Origin: Imbricaverruca yamaguchii
Lineage: Eukaryota > Arthropoda > Thecostraca > Neoverrucidae
Assembly: GCA_034440575.1 (NCBI GenBank)
Contig: JAOTOL010001644.1
Location: forward strand, 3,800,001-3,864,000
Length of the DNA: 64,000 nucleotides
Direction of reading: 5' to 3'
In this document: one piece after another, positions 11,986-24,100 of the stretch
Position numbering within the stretch: position 1 is the stretch's first letter
Layout: every line of letters starts with the position of its first letter
Made by a program: the position numbers and the translations under genes
The notes under the pieces: generated by a model
What the model saw: the letters and a program-made list of their open reading frames with translations, nothing else
What the model was told of the DNA's origin: nothing
The model's database searches: none

Positions 11986-12860
11986 GCCGTGTACGATGCT
12001 AAGAGAGGCGCTGGGCTCGCTGCGAGCCGCGGAGATCTCCGCGAGCAGAAGACCCCGGACGACTGGACTCGTTGGGTGGGGGGAAACGCAGGGCAAGGTC
12101 CGCGGGAGACTGGGGACGCTGAGGTCAGACAGGCCTGGGACGATGGGACGCTGGCTACAGTGAGGAAACTGGCGGCGGGATCCGCCGGACGTGCAATTTC
12201 ATGTGGCGCCACGCGGACGGACCGATGCTTTACCGGAGGACGTTCGCTGTGGGTAGCGATGATATGTATACGTGCACATATGCCATCGTTGCGAAGCCCG
12301 AATCGGGTGGGTGGCACGTAGCCGGCCGGTTGTTTTATACAGGCGAGAGGGCTGCTGGCCGATTTGTATTGAGCACGACTCGCGTTTAAATGGGCGGCCA
12401 TTAGTGAGGGTCGAGGTGGGGCGGGGCGGCCGGTGGGGGCCGCCGCCCCGCTCGACGTTGATGCCTCGGGCGCCCTTCAATTACGTATATGATTTCTCCG
12501 AGCTGTGTATCCGATTGCCATATATGGAGACGATATGAACGAATAAATATCCCAGGCATGTGTATCCGGCACGGTCGCAACTAACTGAAGGAAGCATCTT
12601 GGAGACATTGCATGCCTCCAAGAACGAATGACAGTTATCCTTTGCACCGATGCGGAGTCGGTCGGCCCCTCACGGTCATCCGGCGTCACGTTTGCAGCTC
12701 GCATGGTATCGCACACACTGTTTATTGATTCTGTCATATCACAGCCAGATGATGCGAAGAGTGACGAAGGTTTTGATCTGGAGGCAATACGCGGGCGGCC
12801 AGCGGTGCGCCCACTCCCTGCCACCCGCATGATTGCAGTGGGGGTCGCCGGACATATCAA
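11986..12860. other. Intergenic or 3' UTR region between convergent genes
   Basis: A stretch open on the plus strand (11953-12321) encodes no family I recognise and sits next to the 76-bp array, so I do not call a gene. A GC-rich hairpin (arms 12421-12430 and 12442-12451) is present. The 3' UTR of PIGG probably begins below 12861. Confidence 0.4.
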
Positions 12861-13065
12861 TTACTTCCATGTCCGCTGCGTAGCCGCAGTGGTAGTTGCG
12901 GCGATGGCCGCTACCACGATCGTCCAGACGATTTCCAGCAGCAGCTTGGGCGAGAACACGGTCCACACGAAGATGTGGTGCACGAAGACGGCCGACAGAC
13001 AGCAGTACACCAGCAGCACGGCGCCGCGGACGGTGACCAGCACGTGCAGAACCTGCGGCACGTGC
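12861..13065 (-). CDS. PIGG: PIGG exon 11 (C-terminus)
   Basis: Acceptor CTGTTGCCAG, split Gly codon GG|G with exon 10. Encodes two helices with [19 protein letters not shown], the family C-terminal motif, and stops at TAA (12863-12861). Confidence 0.93.
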
Positions 13066-16000
13066 CTGGCAACAGCAGCAGGCACACTGTCACCACTCGA
13101 CCTGCCAGCGGGGATGTCAACCGATTGAGCTCGAGGTCAGCACTCGTTACATTACGAGCGTAGGTACACCTCAACTGGATTTGTACGGCACACCTGACCT
13201 GTGTGTAGGAAAGTTTCTCTTCCATGCCAGGCATGTCAACTATGTGGTCAAAACTTCGTTGGCAAGTAATAGTTTGGCGGACCTCACGCTGACTATATTA
13301 AAACACCGGGTATATGTTCAATTGCTCTGCACCGAAACTTAAAAAAAAAGAGTTCCGATCGAAACATCTCTTGACAGGCACCTCAAATCCACACTTATAT
13401 TTGCGTAATTGAATAGCAATTAAATAGCAATAATTCAGAGTTAACAGTGCAGCAGTGATAGTCCAATTAGTATAATATGATTTTTAAGTGACAGGTTGCC
13501 TCAATCAAGCTTGACAGAATTAACACGGCCACCTCTTATCTTGATATGCAACCACTCACTGGTCAACATACATATCAACGATCACGTCTTCATACGTCAG
13601 TTACCTAGCCATAATACATATCAGCGCTTCACCATTAAACTCCACGTTCATAGGGCCACCGTACATCTTGGCAGTCACCACACATCTTATCAGTCACACC
13701 TTCATACATCGTCTCAACCTCTTGTTTAACGTCCCAACATTCAACGAGACATTAGCCTTCACATCGACATACAATTCAAATTCTAGCCGACCGGTCTTTA
13801 CTCCACAAATTTCACCTCAAGCGACTACATCTCAACAGACAAGTGACTCTTGGTCAGGGTCCCACGTACCTCAGTACCGAAGTACTGGACAGGGCCGGCC
13901 ATCGGCCGCCCTGTCCCGTTGAGCGTCGTCGCACGACTTTTCCGGAGCCCTCGGCTCCGCACAAGCTAAACTCGACAGCCAAAACCAGTGGCACCGTGCT
14001 AGGCAATCACGTCACTTAGCCCGCGACACGTCATATGTGAGAGCGTCGGTCGTACGGTCATGAACCATCCGATAACAATGTTCATACCCGGTGAACTTTG
14101 TTGCAACGGCGGGCGCGCCGTCCCTCTGAGACTGGCATTCCCAGAGCTCGACCGCCCGTGGGAACTACTGCTGACTCGGTTCGCACACAGGCACCTGCTG
14201 GCTAAGCTCAGCCTAAGACTTGACATGTCGCCTGACACGAACAGATACGCCACGTGGTCTGACGACGCAGCGTCAGACCACGTGACAATAACGACACATG
14301 ACTACAGTCCAGCTCACGGCCCATTTGGAATCTGACATTCACAGACACAAGCTACGGGGTACCATTCACCCAGCAGTCAATCACTATTTTATGTCGCTAT
14401 TACATTCATAATCATACATACATCTCTCCTCGCGTACTTGTCCTTACATACATCCAAGACATATCTGTCATCACCGACATATCTAATATCACAGACTCAC
14501 CTAATATCACAGACACACCTGACAACAGTCACGGGGCGTAACATCTGTCGTACTCCCTTAAGCCCTAATAACTAACATCTGTCGTACCTGTCATCCCACA
14601 CACACACTGCACACGAAACAGTAAGGACATATAATTGCCACAGTGACACGACCCGGCACATCCAGTCATACTACCGCTATGCCACTGTATAATCTATCCG
14701 TCATCACACACACATACACTGCGCCAGTTAGTTTCCAGAATATAATCACATATCGAGGTCACGCCGTGAGACGGTGGCAGTACCTGGCCCAGGTATCTGC
14801 GCACCTCGACCGGAGTGGGGCCGGGGGAATAGTCTACCAACCCCGCCGGCGGACGGCGGCAGTGCCGACGTAAGCAGTCGGACAGATCGGCCCGGTATGA
14901 TTCTGTTGCGACATACAGTGAGGGGCTAAATTTCTGAAATCAAAGTGCACCAAAACCAGCTTCGATACACGTGCACTCAGTGGAAACTTTACGTGATGAC
15001 AACCCCATCAACAATCACGTTTTCAAAGCATGCTATTTTCATTCTTTTCCTGTGCAACTCGATGGTCCAGTAGCAAACAGCGCACGTCCAATACCTCGGC
15101 CGCCAGTGGTGCTCCTGCAGCGCGGAGCTCACGACCTAGTGGCACCGGACCGGACTTAGAGGACCTAGTGGCGAAGCGGAGAAGCGCCATACTGCCCCGC
15201 GAACACTTCCGAGTCACGAGACTGGACACTGGCGGCGCCGACTCTGCAGTCGAGTCGCTCTGGCTCTCAGTGACGGGTGCCGGCAGGCGAATTGCGATCG
15301 TCGGCGCCATCTACTGCCCATCCAGCGCACCCGTCACCAGAGGGTTGAGGCTCAGAGCAGCAGCTCCAGGCAGCGGTATCCATCAATGAGCCAGTCGTGG
15401 CTCTGAGGATCTAAATATAAACAAAGATGCGGATAATTTCGACACCCGCAGCATGAAAAAAAAAACATCCTGAACGACCTGACCTTCAAAAAGTTCTTGG
15501 TGTAACCAACCCACCTCCTTCCTACCCCCGCACTGCCGGACCTCATTATATCGAGCATGACAGAACTCTCCACACCCGCCGTTGTACACCCGGATCCAAT
15601 AGCAGATCACCTGTCCATTATCATAAACGCCCAGATCCGCCGACAGCACCCATCGCGCCCCGCCACCATCACCACCAGGCCGTAGAGGCGCGTCGACTGG
15701 AATGATCTCTGTCTGAACCTACTGGGCGCTGATTGGGGGCCACTCTACGAGACTATCGAGGTTGATGGGAAGCTGGTGGCCCTCATGATGGTTTGGAACG
15801 CGGCCATAGATGAGCACTGCCCGCTCATCACCGTGACACGGCGTCATCCGCACTGTCTGTGGCTTCGAAATAACGCCGAGCTCACGTCAGCCATGGAGAA
15901 GCGTGGCGCAGCGAGAAACGAATGAGAGACATCCCGAGCACCGGAAGCACGACAGACCTGCCAACAGCCGAAATGGCCTGAGAGGTAAACTTACCCGAGC

Positions 16001-18051
16001 CCGCCGCGAGCTTCTGTGTGTTGGCCTGCTGACTGACCGACGGGAGTTTTGGCGCTGTTTTAAAAGAGTTTGCGCTCCGACCGACAGAGGGGCCCACCGA
16101 CAGTGATTATGATATGTTAACCCGTGCAGACAAGTTCAATTCGCACTTCGCGGAGGTGGGTACGTATAGCAGCGCAGGTGGTGCGCGACGGTAACCCCAA
16201 GTATGGTTCCCGACCACTCAGAGTGTGCGCGTCAGCGCTGGTGCTACACCCCGCCACTCTACCTAAGCTCTCTAGGGCGATGGGACGAAAAGTTCATCCA
16301 GGGCAGTCGGAGTCGACGGAGTCCCTCTCCACGTCTTCAAAAAAGTGATTCGCAGTCATTGGCTCACATCTGATCCATCTCATCAACTGTTCTATTGTCA
16401 CGCAGGCCTTTCCCTGCATGGAAAGTCGCCCGTGTCACGCCAATTTTTAAGCCAGGCGATCGCTCGATCTTTTTAGAATTTTAGACCAATCTCAATTTTG
16501 TCTGTACTCTCTTTTATCTTATGTCAGATACGCCAGCTTCTAGATCATGATACGCCAGATACGCCACGTCTATCTCGTATTGTTTGTAAGTCTAGGGGGG
16601 CGGCAGAAGACCCCTCTAAAATCGCAAACTAAGCGTCGCACGAAAACGAAAGCGGTAGCATCGGAAAGCGCTCGACGAATAAGGTCCGGGTGCAACCTCC
16701 AAAACAATTTCCTCCCAAAGGTGACGTCACCAGGGTGGCTAGATTTTCACGACTTTTCACGACTTACATTATGTTTTTGACTCTGGAGTAAATTTTTGGG
16801 GATATATGAAAAACAAAATATATTTGGAATGGGAAAAGGACAACGAAATCGACCAGGGCTATATTTTTTTGGGCCTCAAATGTTTTTTATTTGAAAATTT
16901 TGAGTTTTCAAGTTTTCTTAAATTTTCCTTTTCCAATGGGTAGACCAGGCCGAGAAACGTTGTTGGAAGTCAACTTGCCCTAACAAAAAATGCTTACTCT
17001 AGCCAGAATCCTGTATCTGAACAAAAATTTGGCAAATACGCACAAATTTGTATGTAGTAAAAAACGAGATTAAAACAATCCACTCGTACGTTTTATTGCA
17101 TCCGTAGAGATAAGCAAACGCTGCAAGTTTCATTAAATTATCTATATCCGTTAAAGCGTAACGACTTGTTGATCTTTTTTGGAGGTGACCTCACTTGACC
17201 TTGATTAACTCGTTGACCCTAGATGACTTGACATAAATTTTTGAATCAGCATGTCGAATTGATGTGGGAAAAGGTATGCCAAATTTGGGCGCGCTACCGA
17301 GCGCCGTTCGTCCGCTATCCGCGAAAAACCTGAGGGGGTAGTTGAAGACCCCCGAGATGGTACGGGTTCAAAAATGCACTGAACTTCCAGATCGCTCTTT
17401 CAGATTCCATCATAACTCCACATCCCACCGTTAAAGTGTTAGGTGTTCTCCTCGACCAGCAGCTTAGCTGGAATTATCACATATTCATGGTTGTGCGCAA
17501 ATGCAAAGCCATCATGGCATCCCTATACAAATTTCGCCATCATTTCACCACGGATGTCCTCAAGCTCTTAGTCCAGATCCGCGCCTTTCCTCGCATCCTT
17601 TATCGTCTATCCCTCTGGAGTGGAGCCGCTCAGTGCCGTCTGCACCGCGTGCAAACATGCATCAACTTTGCTGAGCGACTAGTCACCGGTGTGCGCCGCA
17701 ACGAACACGTGTCCCCTGCATTCGTGTCATTATGATGGCTAAAGTTTGCGGAGATGGTTCGGGAGCACGATTGCGTTCAGGTACACAGAGCCATGTGTAT
17801 TGAACAATGCCCGGAAGTTGTTCGTAAGATGTTTACCTGGCGGTCGCAAGTATCGCAGAGGGAGACCAGAGCTGGGTCAATCGGTGAGCTTCATCTCACA
17901 GGATGTCAACTCACGCAGACCCAGCGAGGTTTTCCTTACCGCGCCTCGGTCGCTTGGAACAACCAACCACCCGTCACCAGACAAGCACCGAGTCGCTCCG
18001 CATCCATAAGTGGTTTGGCGCAGAGTCGCTGATTTTACTATATATATATAT

Positions 18052-18115
<64 letters not shown>

Positions 18116-21100
18116 TTATAAGCTGCATGCTCTTGAAATGTCTGACGCAATTTTCTTTACCTGATGTGCTCACGCAACATTGTCTGGATGCAGAACACCC
18201 ACCACGTGGAAGTACCCCAATATATGACTTTGACTTTCACCGTTAGTGCTTACAGTACTGACCTGGGTAGTCCTGGTAATGCTCAGAGGGCCGGCTCACA
18301 GTACCGCCAGCGGAGTTCTCAGTAGGCCTGCGGCACTCTCGGTACTGAGCTGAAGTACTGCTCTGAGGAACTGTTCCCAGTACTACCCGAGGTGTCCCCA
18401 AGGGATCCGCAGCGCCCTCTGTACTAACCCGCGGCTGTCGGCCAGCTGGAGGGCAGTGAGTGTCGCCAGCACGGGCGCCGAGTAGGTGTGGCAGGTGGTG
18501 AGCAGCACGGCCACCAGCGGGCTGTGCGCCGAGACGCCGACATAGCCGGCCGAGATGTCCACACTGGCCAGACTGTTGGAGTGGCCCTGGCAACCGGCGC
18601 ACTGCGTTAACGCCAAAGGCGAGTACTGTCGGCAGCTGGCTTCTGGGGATCTCACGAGTCATAAGAACGCCAGGAAAAGTAGACAAGCGTGCGCCACCAT
18701 GGCATGTTTTGTGGGACAAAGGAAATCGGTGTATATTTCACGAGCGGAAGGGGAAATATTCCCCCAAGAAGTATGCATCCACTTGCCTAAATAGACGAAG
18801 CAATCAAAAGCAATCAAAGCAACCAAAAAGTTATGGAGGAAGTTGGTACCGCATGTATATCTTCTGACGCTGACGTTATTATTCTTTTTAGTCATTTCAC
18901 TCGCGATATCTTGTCCTTGCAACTGGCTCAGCCACGGACGGCGGATGCGCGAACAAATCCATTGTGCTTGGCAAGTGGCGGGCATCCCATGGACACTATT
19001 TTTTTAGGTAAACTTCATCCCACCCACCGAACATATTCGCCATGCGCGAGTACCCGCTCCCAGTTTACCATGAAGAAGTAGCCGGCCATGCCGGTCCAGT
19101 GCAGCAGGAGGGCGGCAGTGAGCGGGCGGTGCGGCACGTCCCGGAGCCAGGCGACGGCGGCCGACATCTGCAGACTACAGCCGGCCCAGACGGCCAGGTT
19201 GGACGGCCGCACCAGCAGGGCGACCAGCAGCAGCCAGGCGAGCTTGAGCCGGCCCAGACGGCGGCGGCCGGCCGGCCACAGGGCCAGCGTCACCACGGTC
19301 AGGTACAGGGTGCGCGCCGCCCACAGGCCGGCCGCCGACGGCACCAGCGGCACCAGCCGGCCGTCGGCCAGGCCGCGGGTCAGCAGGCAGACGGCGCCGA
19401 CGCCGACGGCCGGCCGTGGCCCGCGGACGGTGAGCAGCAGCAGCAGCAGGCCGGCGGCCCAGGCGGCCGTCAGCGGAGCGGCGCCGCCGGCCGTCAGCCA
19501 GTCGGCCACGTCCGCCAGGTGCAGCCACTTGTCGCCCGTCTGGTTCCAGCGGCGCAGCACGCCTGTCGAGAGCAGCAGCAGGCTGGCCAGCCGGGCGCGG
19601 CGAGCGGAGCCGGCGCCGCGCCACAGCCGCCGCACCTCGCCAGTCAGCAGCAGCAGCCACACACTGCTGGTCAGCAAGTACCACGTCTGGTGCTCCTCCT
19701 CGATGAAGCTGGTGGCACCCAGACTGAGCAGGTGTAGGCTGGTGCCCGCATACAGCAAGGCATCCAACGTGGTCCACAGCTGCAGAACAAAAACATCGTC
19801 ACACAAGTCCAGAGATACGACAGAAAACACGCCACCGCATATGTCCACAGTGGCAGCCCAATACATGTCTACACAGTAGCACGACGCCAAGCTCCACTGG
19901 TTCACCGGCCGCACAGCTGGTGCGGCCTCTCTCCACTGACCAGTCAGGGTATCCAGTGAGGTATCCCCACTGACATGTGACTGTGCCACTGGCCGGCCTG
20001 GACATACAGTTAGGTTTCTCTCCACTGACCGGTCAGGACACCCAGTGAGGCCTCTCTCCACTGACCTGTGACTGTCCCACTGACCGGTCACGACATCCAG
20101 TGAGGCCTCTCTCCACTGACCTGTGACTGTGCCACAGCCCGGTCAGGATATCCAGTGAGGCCTCTCTCCACTGACCTGTGACTGTGCCACAAGGCGGTCA
20201 GGATATCCAGTGAGCCTCTCTCCACTGACATGTGACTGTGCCACAGCCCGGTCAGGACACCCAGTGAGGCCTCTCTCCACTGACCTGTGACTGTGCCACA
20301 GCCCGGTCAGGATATCCAGTGAGGCCTCTCTCCACTGACCTGTGACTGTGCCACAGGCCGGTCAGGAGATCCAGTGAGGCCTCTCTCCACTGACCTGTGA
20401 CTGTGCCACAGCTCGGTCAGGATATCCAGGGGCCTACTGTGTGACTGTGCCACAGCTCGGTCAGGATATCCAGTGAGGCCTCTCTCCACTGACCTGTGAC
20501 TGTGCCACAAGGCGGTCAGGATATCCAGTGAGCCTCTCTCCACTGACATGTGACTGTGCCACAGCCCGGTCAGGATATCCAGTGAGGCCTCTCTCCACTG
20601 ACCTGTGACTGTGCTTGTGGCCGGCCGGCCGGCGCCCGGCCCGGACAGCCGGCGGCGGCGTGGCTCAGACAGGCGGTGGCCGCCAGCAGCAGCAGCAGCG
20701 CCAGCCCGGCGCCGTCGACCGAGCAGAGTCGACCGTCCGTCCGCAGGCCGCAGGCCACCAGCAGAGCGGCCGTGCAGGCCAGCAGACTGCCGGCGGCGAG
20801 AGCGGCCGAGACGGCGCCTGGAGCTGGCCGACACGATACCAGCAGCGTCTGGTGAACACGGCATACTGATGCGTACCGGCCACTGCACTACCGGACACAC
20901 ATAGGCACACTGACCACCACGGCGGTAGCAAAAACAACGACTGATTAAATGACGGGGTATTGCGCATATTGGCCAACTGGAAGGCAATGGCCAAACATCT
21001 TCGTACAGAAAAAAAAAACACGATGTCTTAGACCAGCACAGCTAAATTTACTTTTCAGAGTGGAACCGTTCCTGTATTCGTGCATCAAGGGTGCGGACCA

Positions 21101-24100
21101 CCCAGATGCGTGCCTTCAGTAGTGACGCATGCGTACTCGTCTTGAAGACGGCTGACTCGTCTCATAGGATAAGTGTGTGAAGTTCATACTAGACAGTTGT
21201 AAATGTAAAGGAACATCTTGAAGATAATCAACTGTGATTTCTTTAACAATATGACAGCACCTGAACAGCAATGATACCGTCAGCTCACACACATTGTTAT
21301 ACGGATGCATGAATACAGGAAAAATTCGTTTATGTGACAACATGCAATAACGTCTGCCAACAAACGTCTCACGAGCGAGAAAAAGCCGATACTGTGATAG
21401 ATTAAATAATCATCCAGTAATACACAACCGCATCTCAAATTGCAAATACGTGGAATTGAAGCAATCACGTTCATTTATCTTCAGACTCGCTCAGGTCTCA
21501 GCCTTACCATCAGGATCAACAACACGCCTAGACCCATTGCGATCGGGTCGTGTCGTGAAGCAGAACTGAGTAGTTTAGCCTGCATCCGTCGCACGGCGCC
21601 ACTGGCCGCTCGTTCCGCTGCGGCGTATGAACCGACCAAAAGCGCCGCTTCGGCAGTGGCCAGCACCTCGTGCTCCACGTCTGCATCCGAACGACTGCCG
21701 AGTCACTGGCGAGGGGCACCAGTGGTGGACCCGGGCTCGGGGTGTAACACCAGCGGCAGCACTACTGCACCTAGGCATGTAACACCAGCGACACCAGGAG
21801 GCTCAGGGCTCAGGGCTCGGGGAACAACACTAGTGGCGCCCGCAATGGATTAGATGCTTGGGCACCAGAGGCACCGGCAATGGACTCGGGGCTCAGGGTG
21901 CAACACCAGTGACACCAGTAACGGACTCGGGGCTCGGGGTGAACATTAGCGATACCAGTAATGAATGGGATCGAGGCTCGGGGTACAACACCAGTGGAAC
22001 CAGTAGTGAATGGACTCGGGGCGCGAGGTGCAACACCAGCGATACCAGTAATGAATGGGCTCGGGGTTCGGGGTGCAACACCAGTGACACCAGTAACGGA
22101 CTCGGGGCTCGGGGTGAACATTAGCGATACCAGTAATGAATGGGATCGAGGCTCGGGGTACAACACCAGTGGAACCAGTAGTGAATGGACTCGGGGCGCG
22201 AGGTGCAACACCAGCGATACCAGTAATGAATGGGCTCGGGGTTCGGGGTGCAACACCAGCGGTACCGGCACTGGACTCGGGGCTCAGGGCGTAAAATCGG
22301 TGCAACGCGGGAAGACAACACTAAAGAGACATGTACGGTCATTCAAAGAGCACCAGACCTGCGGCTCATGCGCTATGAAATTCTGAGCCAACAACTGAAC
22401 TTAGAACAAAAGTCATTATCCGCAAGAAAGATATAACTGAGCAAACAAGAGGCTTTAGAATCAAATTAGAACTGGCAATCACTCGCAACACGTTCCTTTG
22501 CTCGCCTCGCCTTCTCAAGTGAGGTCACTTTGATTGCTAAGCCAAGAGGTCAGCATATTGATATCGCAACAAAACGGTTGGAATGAGTATATCGCGGTGG
22601 TCGTCAGACGTGCACCCGCCGCCACACTTCTACCATACACAGCGATATATCCGGAGCAAATATTAGTCATATGCAATACACGCGCTGCAATACTACACAT
22701 ATTATCAACGTTACTCATGCCAAAAATGTCTCGCCATCCCCGGTGACCTCAGCATGTTTCCCGTGCCAACATAATCCCGCCTACTCACAATGCCCTCCCT
22801 GTACAATACATGCGAGCTGTGCTGCACCCACCTGCGTCTGCGCGTGACGGACTGTGACGGTACAGCCCCAGCAGCTGGCGGCCGTTGTTGATGAGAGCTC
22901 GCGCTAGTCTGGACACGCCCAGCGGCCGGACCGCGTCCTCAATAACACGACCCACGCTCTCAGCCGGCACGGGAACTCCCAGCAGGCTGGCCAGGGTCGG
23001 CGCCAGGTCCACCTGACGTACCTCCCGGCCACGGTCCACCTGATGCGACAACAGGTGGATGAGAGGGCAGGTCCACCCCACCTACCCCCCCGACGGTCCA
23101 CCTGATGCGACAACAGGTGGATGAGAGGGCAGGTCCAGCTGACGTACCTCACGGTCACCGTCAACCCGATGCGATAGCAGGATGAGAGAGCCACCTGACG
23201 TACGTCTCCCAGAGGAACAGGATCGGGTCATTGTTCACCTGAAGTACCTCTCGGCCACAATACACCTGCTGGCCACAGTACAGAGGCCAGTCCAGGACTG
23301 ATCCGACGGTCAGCTGACGTTTGTGATACACATGATCTAGGCATGCAACCACTAATAATATACTCGCCACATAGCAAGAATGTCATATGCCCACCACATG
23401 GCAGGGACGTCCAGCATCCTAGATATCCATTTGCCACCAAAGGGTATCCAACATTACAGCTGTCCACCAGACTCTGAGGGCGTTTGATGTACAGACTACC
23501 AATTTGAAGGCGTCTGTCGGTACAAGGTACCCATCAGAGGATGTCCGCAGTCCAATGTACCAATGACAGGGATCCAGGTGCACGAGATACCCACCTGAGG
23601 GTGTCCGGTGTACGCCGGACTGACGATGTGGAGACCGACGCGTGTCTCCGGGGCAGAGGCGCCACCGTGGCTGCCCGCCTCGCTCATGCCATGGTCTCCG
23701 CACACCACCAGCACGGGCGGCGGTCCAGTCTGATGGGACGGGGGCGTGCATGACTACACCGGCCAACAGAGGCCGTACACGCCAGCACTGGCAGACTGCA
23801 ATGACATGGTTGGCGGCCATCCGTGTCACACCAATCGTCACACTACATTGCCACATTCAGTTGCTTGGGGATTGGGCCGATGAGACCCATTGGTGATTAT
23901 CAGGTTTTCAGAGAGCCTCCTTGATGATAGTGTGCCTCACAATGCTTGATAGGAGTGCAGAGTCCTATCCCTTGACAGGAGTGCATAGTCCTATTCCTTG
24001 ATAGGAGTGCAGAGTCCTATTCCTTGCCACATGTGCGGCACACGGCGTAACACGCAGCAGTTGTCGAGGGACCTCAACACACGTCACTACCTCGCAACTA

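Larger units (their letters stand above)
13066..18428 (-). other. PIGG: PIGG intron 10 (5.4 kb)
   Basis: The largest intron of the gene. It carries an antisense decayed LINE (about 15.0-18.03 kb) ending in a (TA)n tract, a perfect E-box palindrome (14251-14284), and otherwise anonymous A/C-rich sequence at 13.3-14.95 kb in which I see no gene. Confidence 0.85.

Noticed and set aside
11953..12321. 122-codon plus-strand frame
   Set aside because: Begins inside the 76-bp array, with no known domain or splice context. It lies in the gap between convergent genes.
18010..18246. Poly-(Tyr-Ile) open frames
   Set aside because: Translation of the (TA)n microsatellite.
19042..19879. Plus-strand frames of 231 and 263 codons
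   Set aside because: Antisense shadows of PIGG exon 9, Gln/Arg/Ala-rich because of its GC-rich Leu codons.
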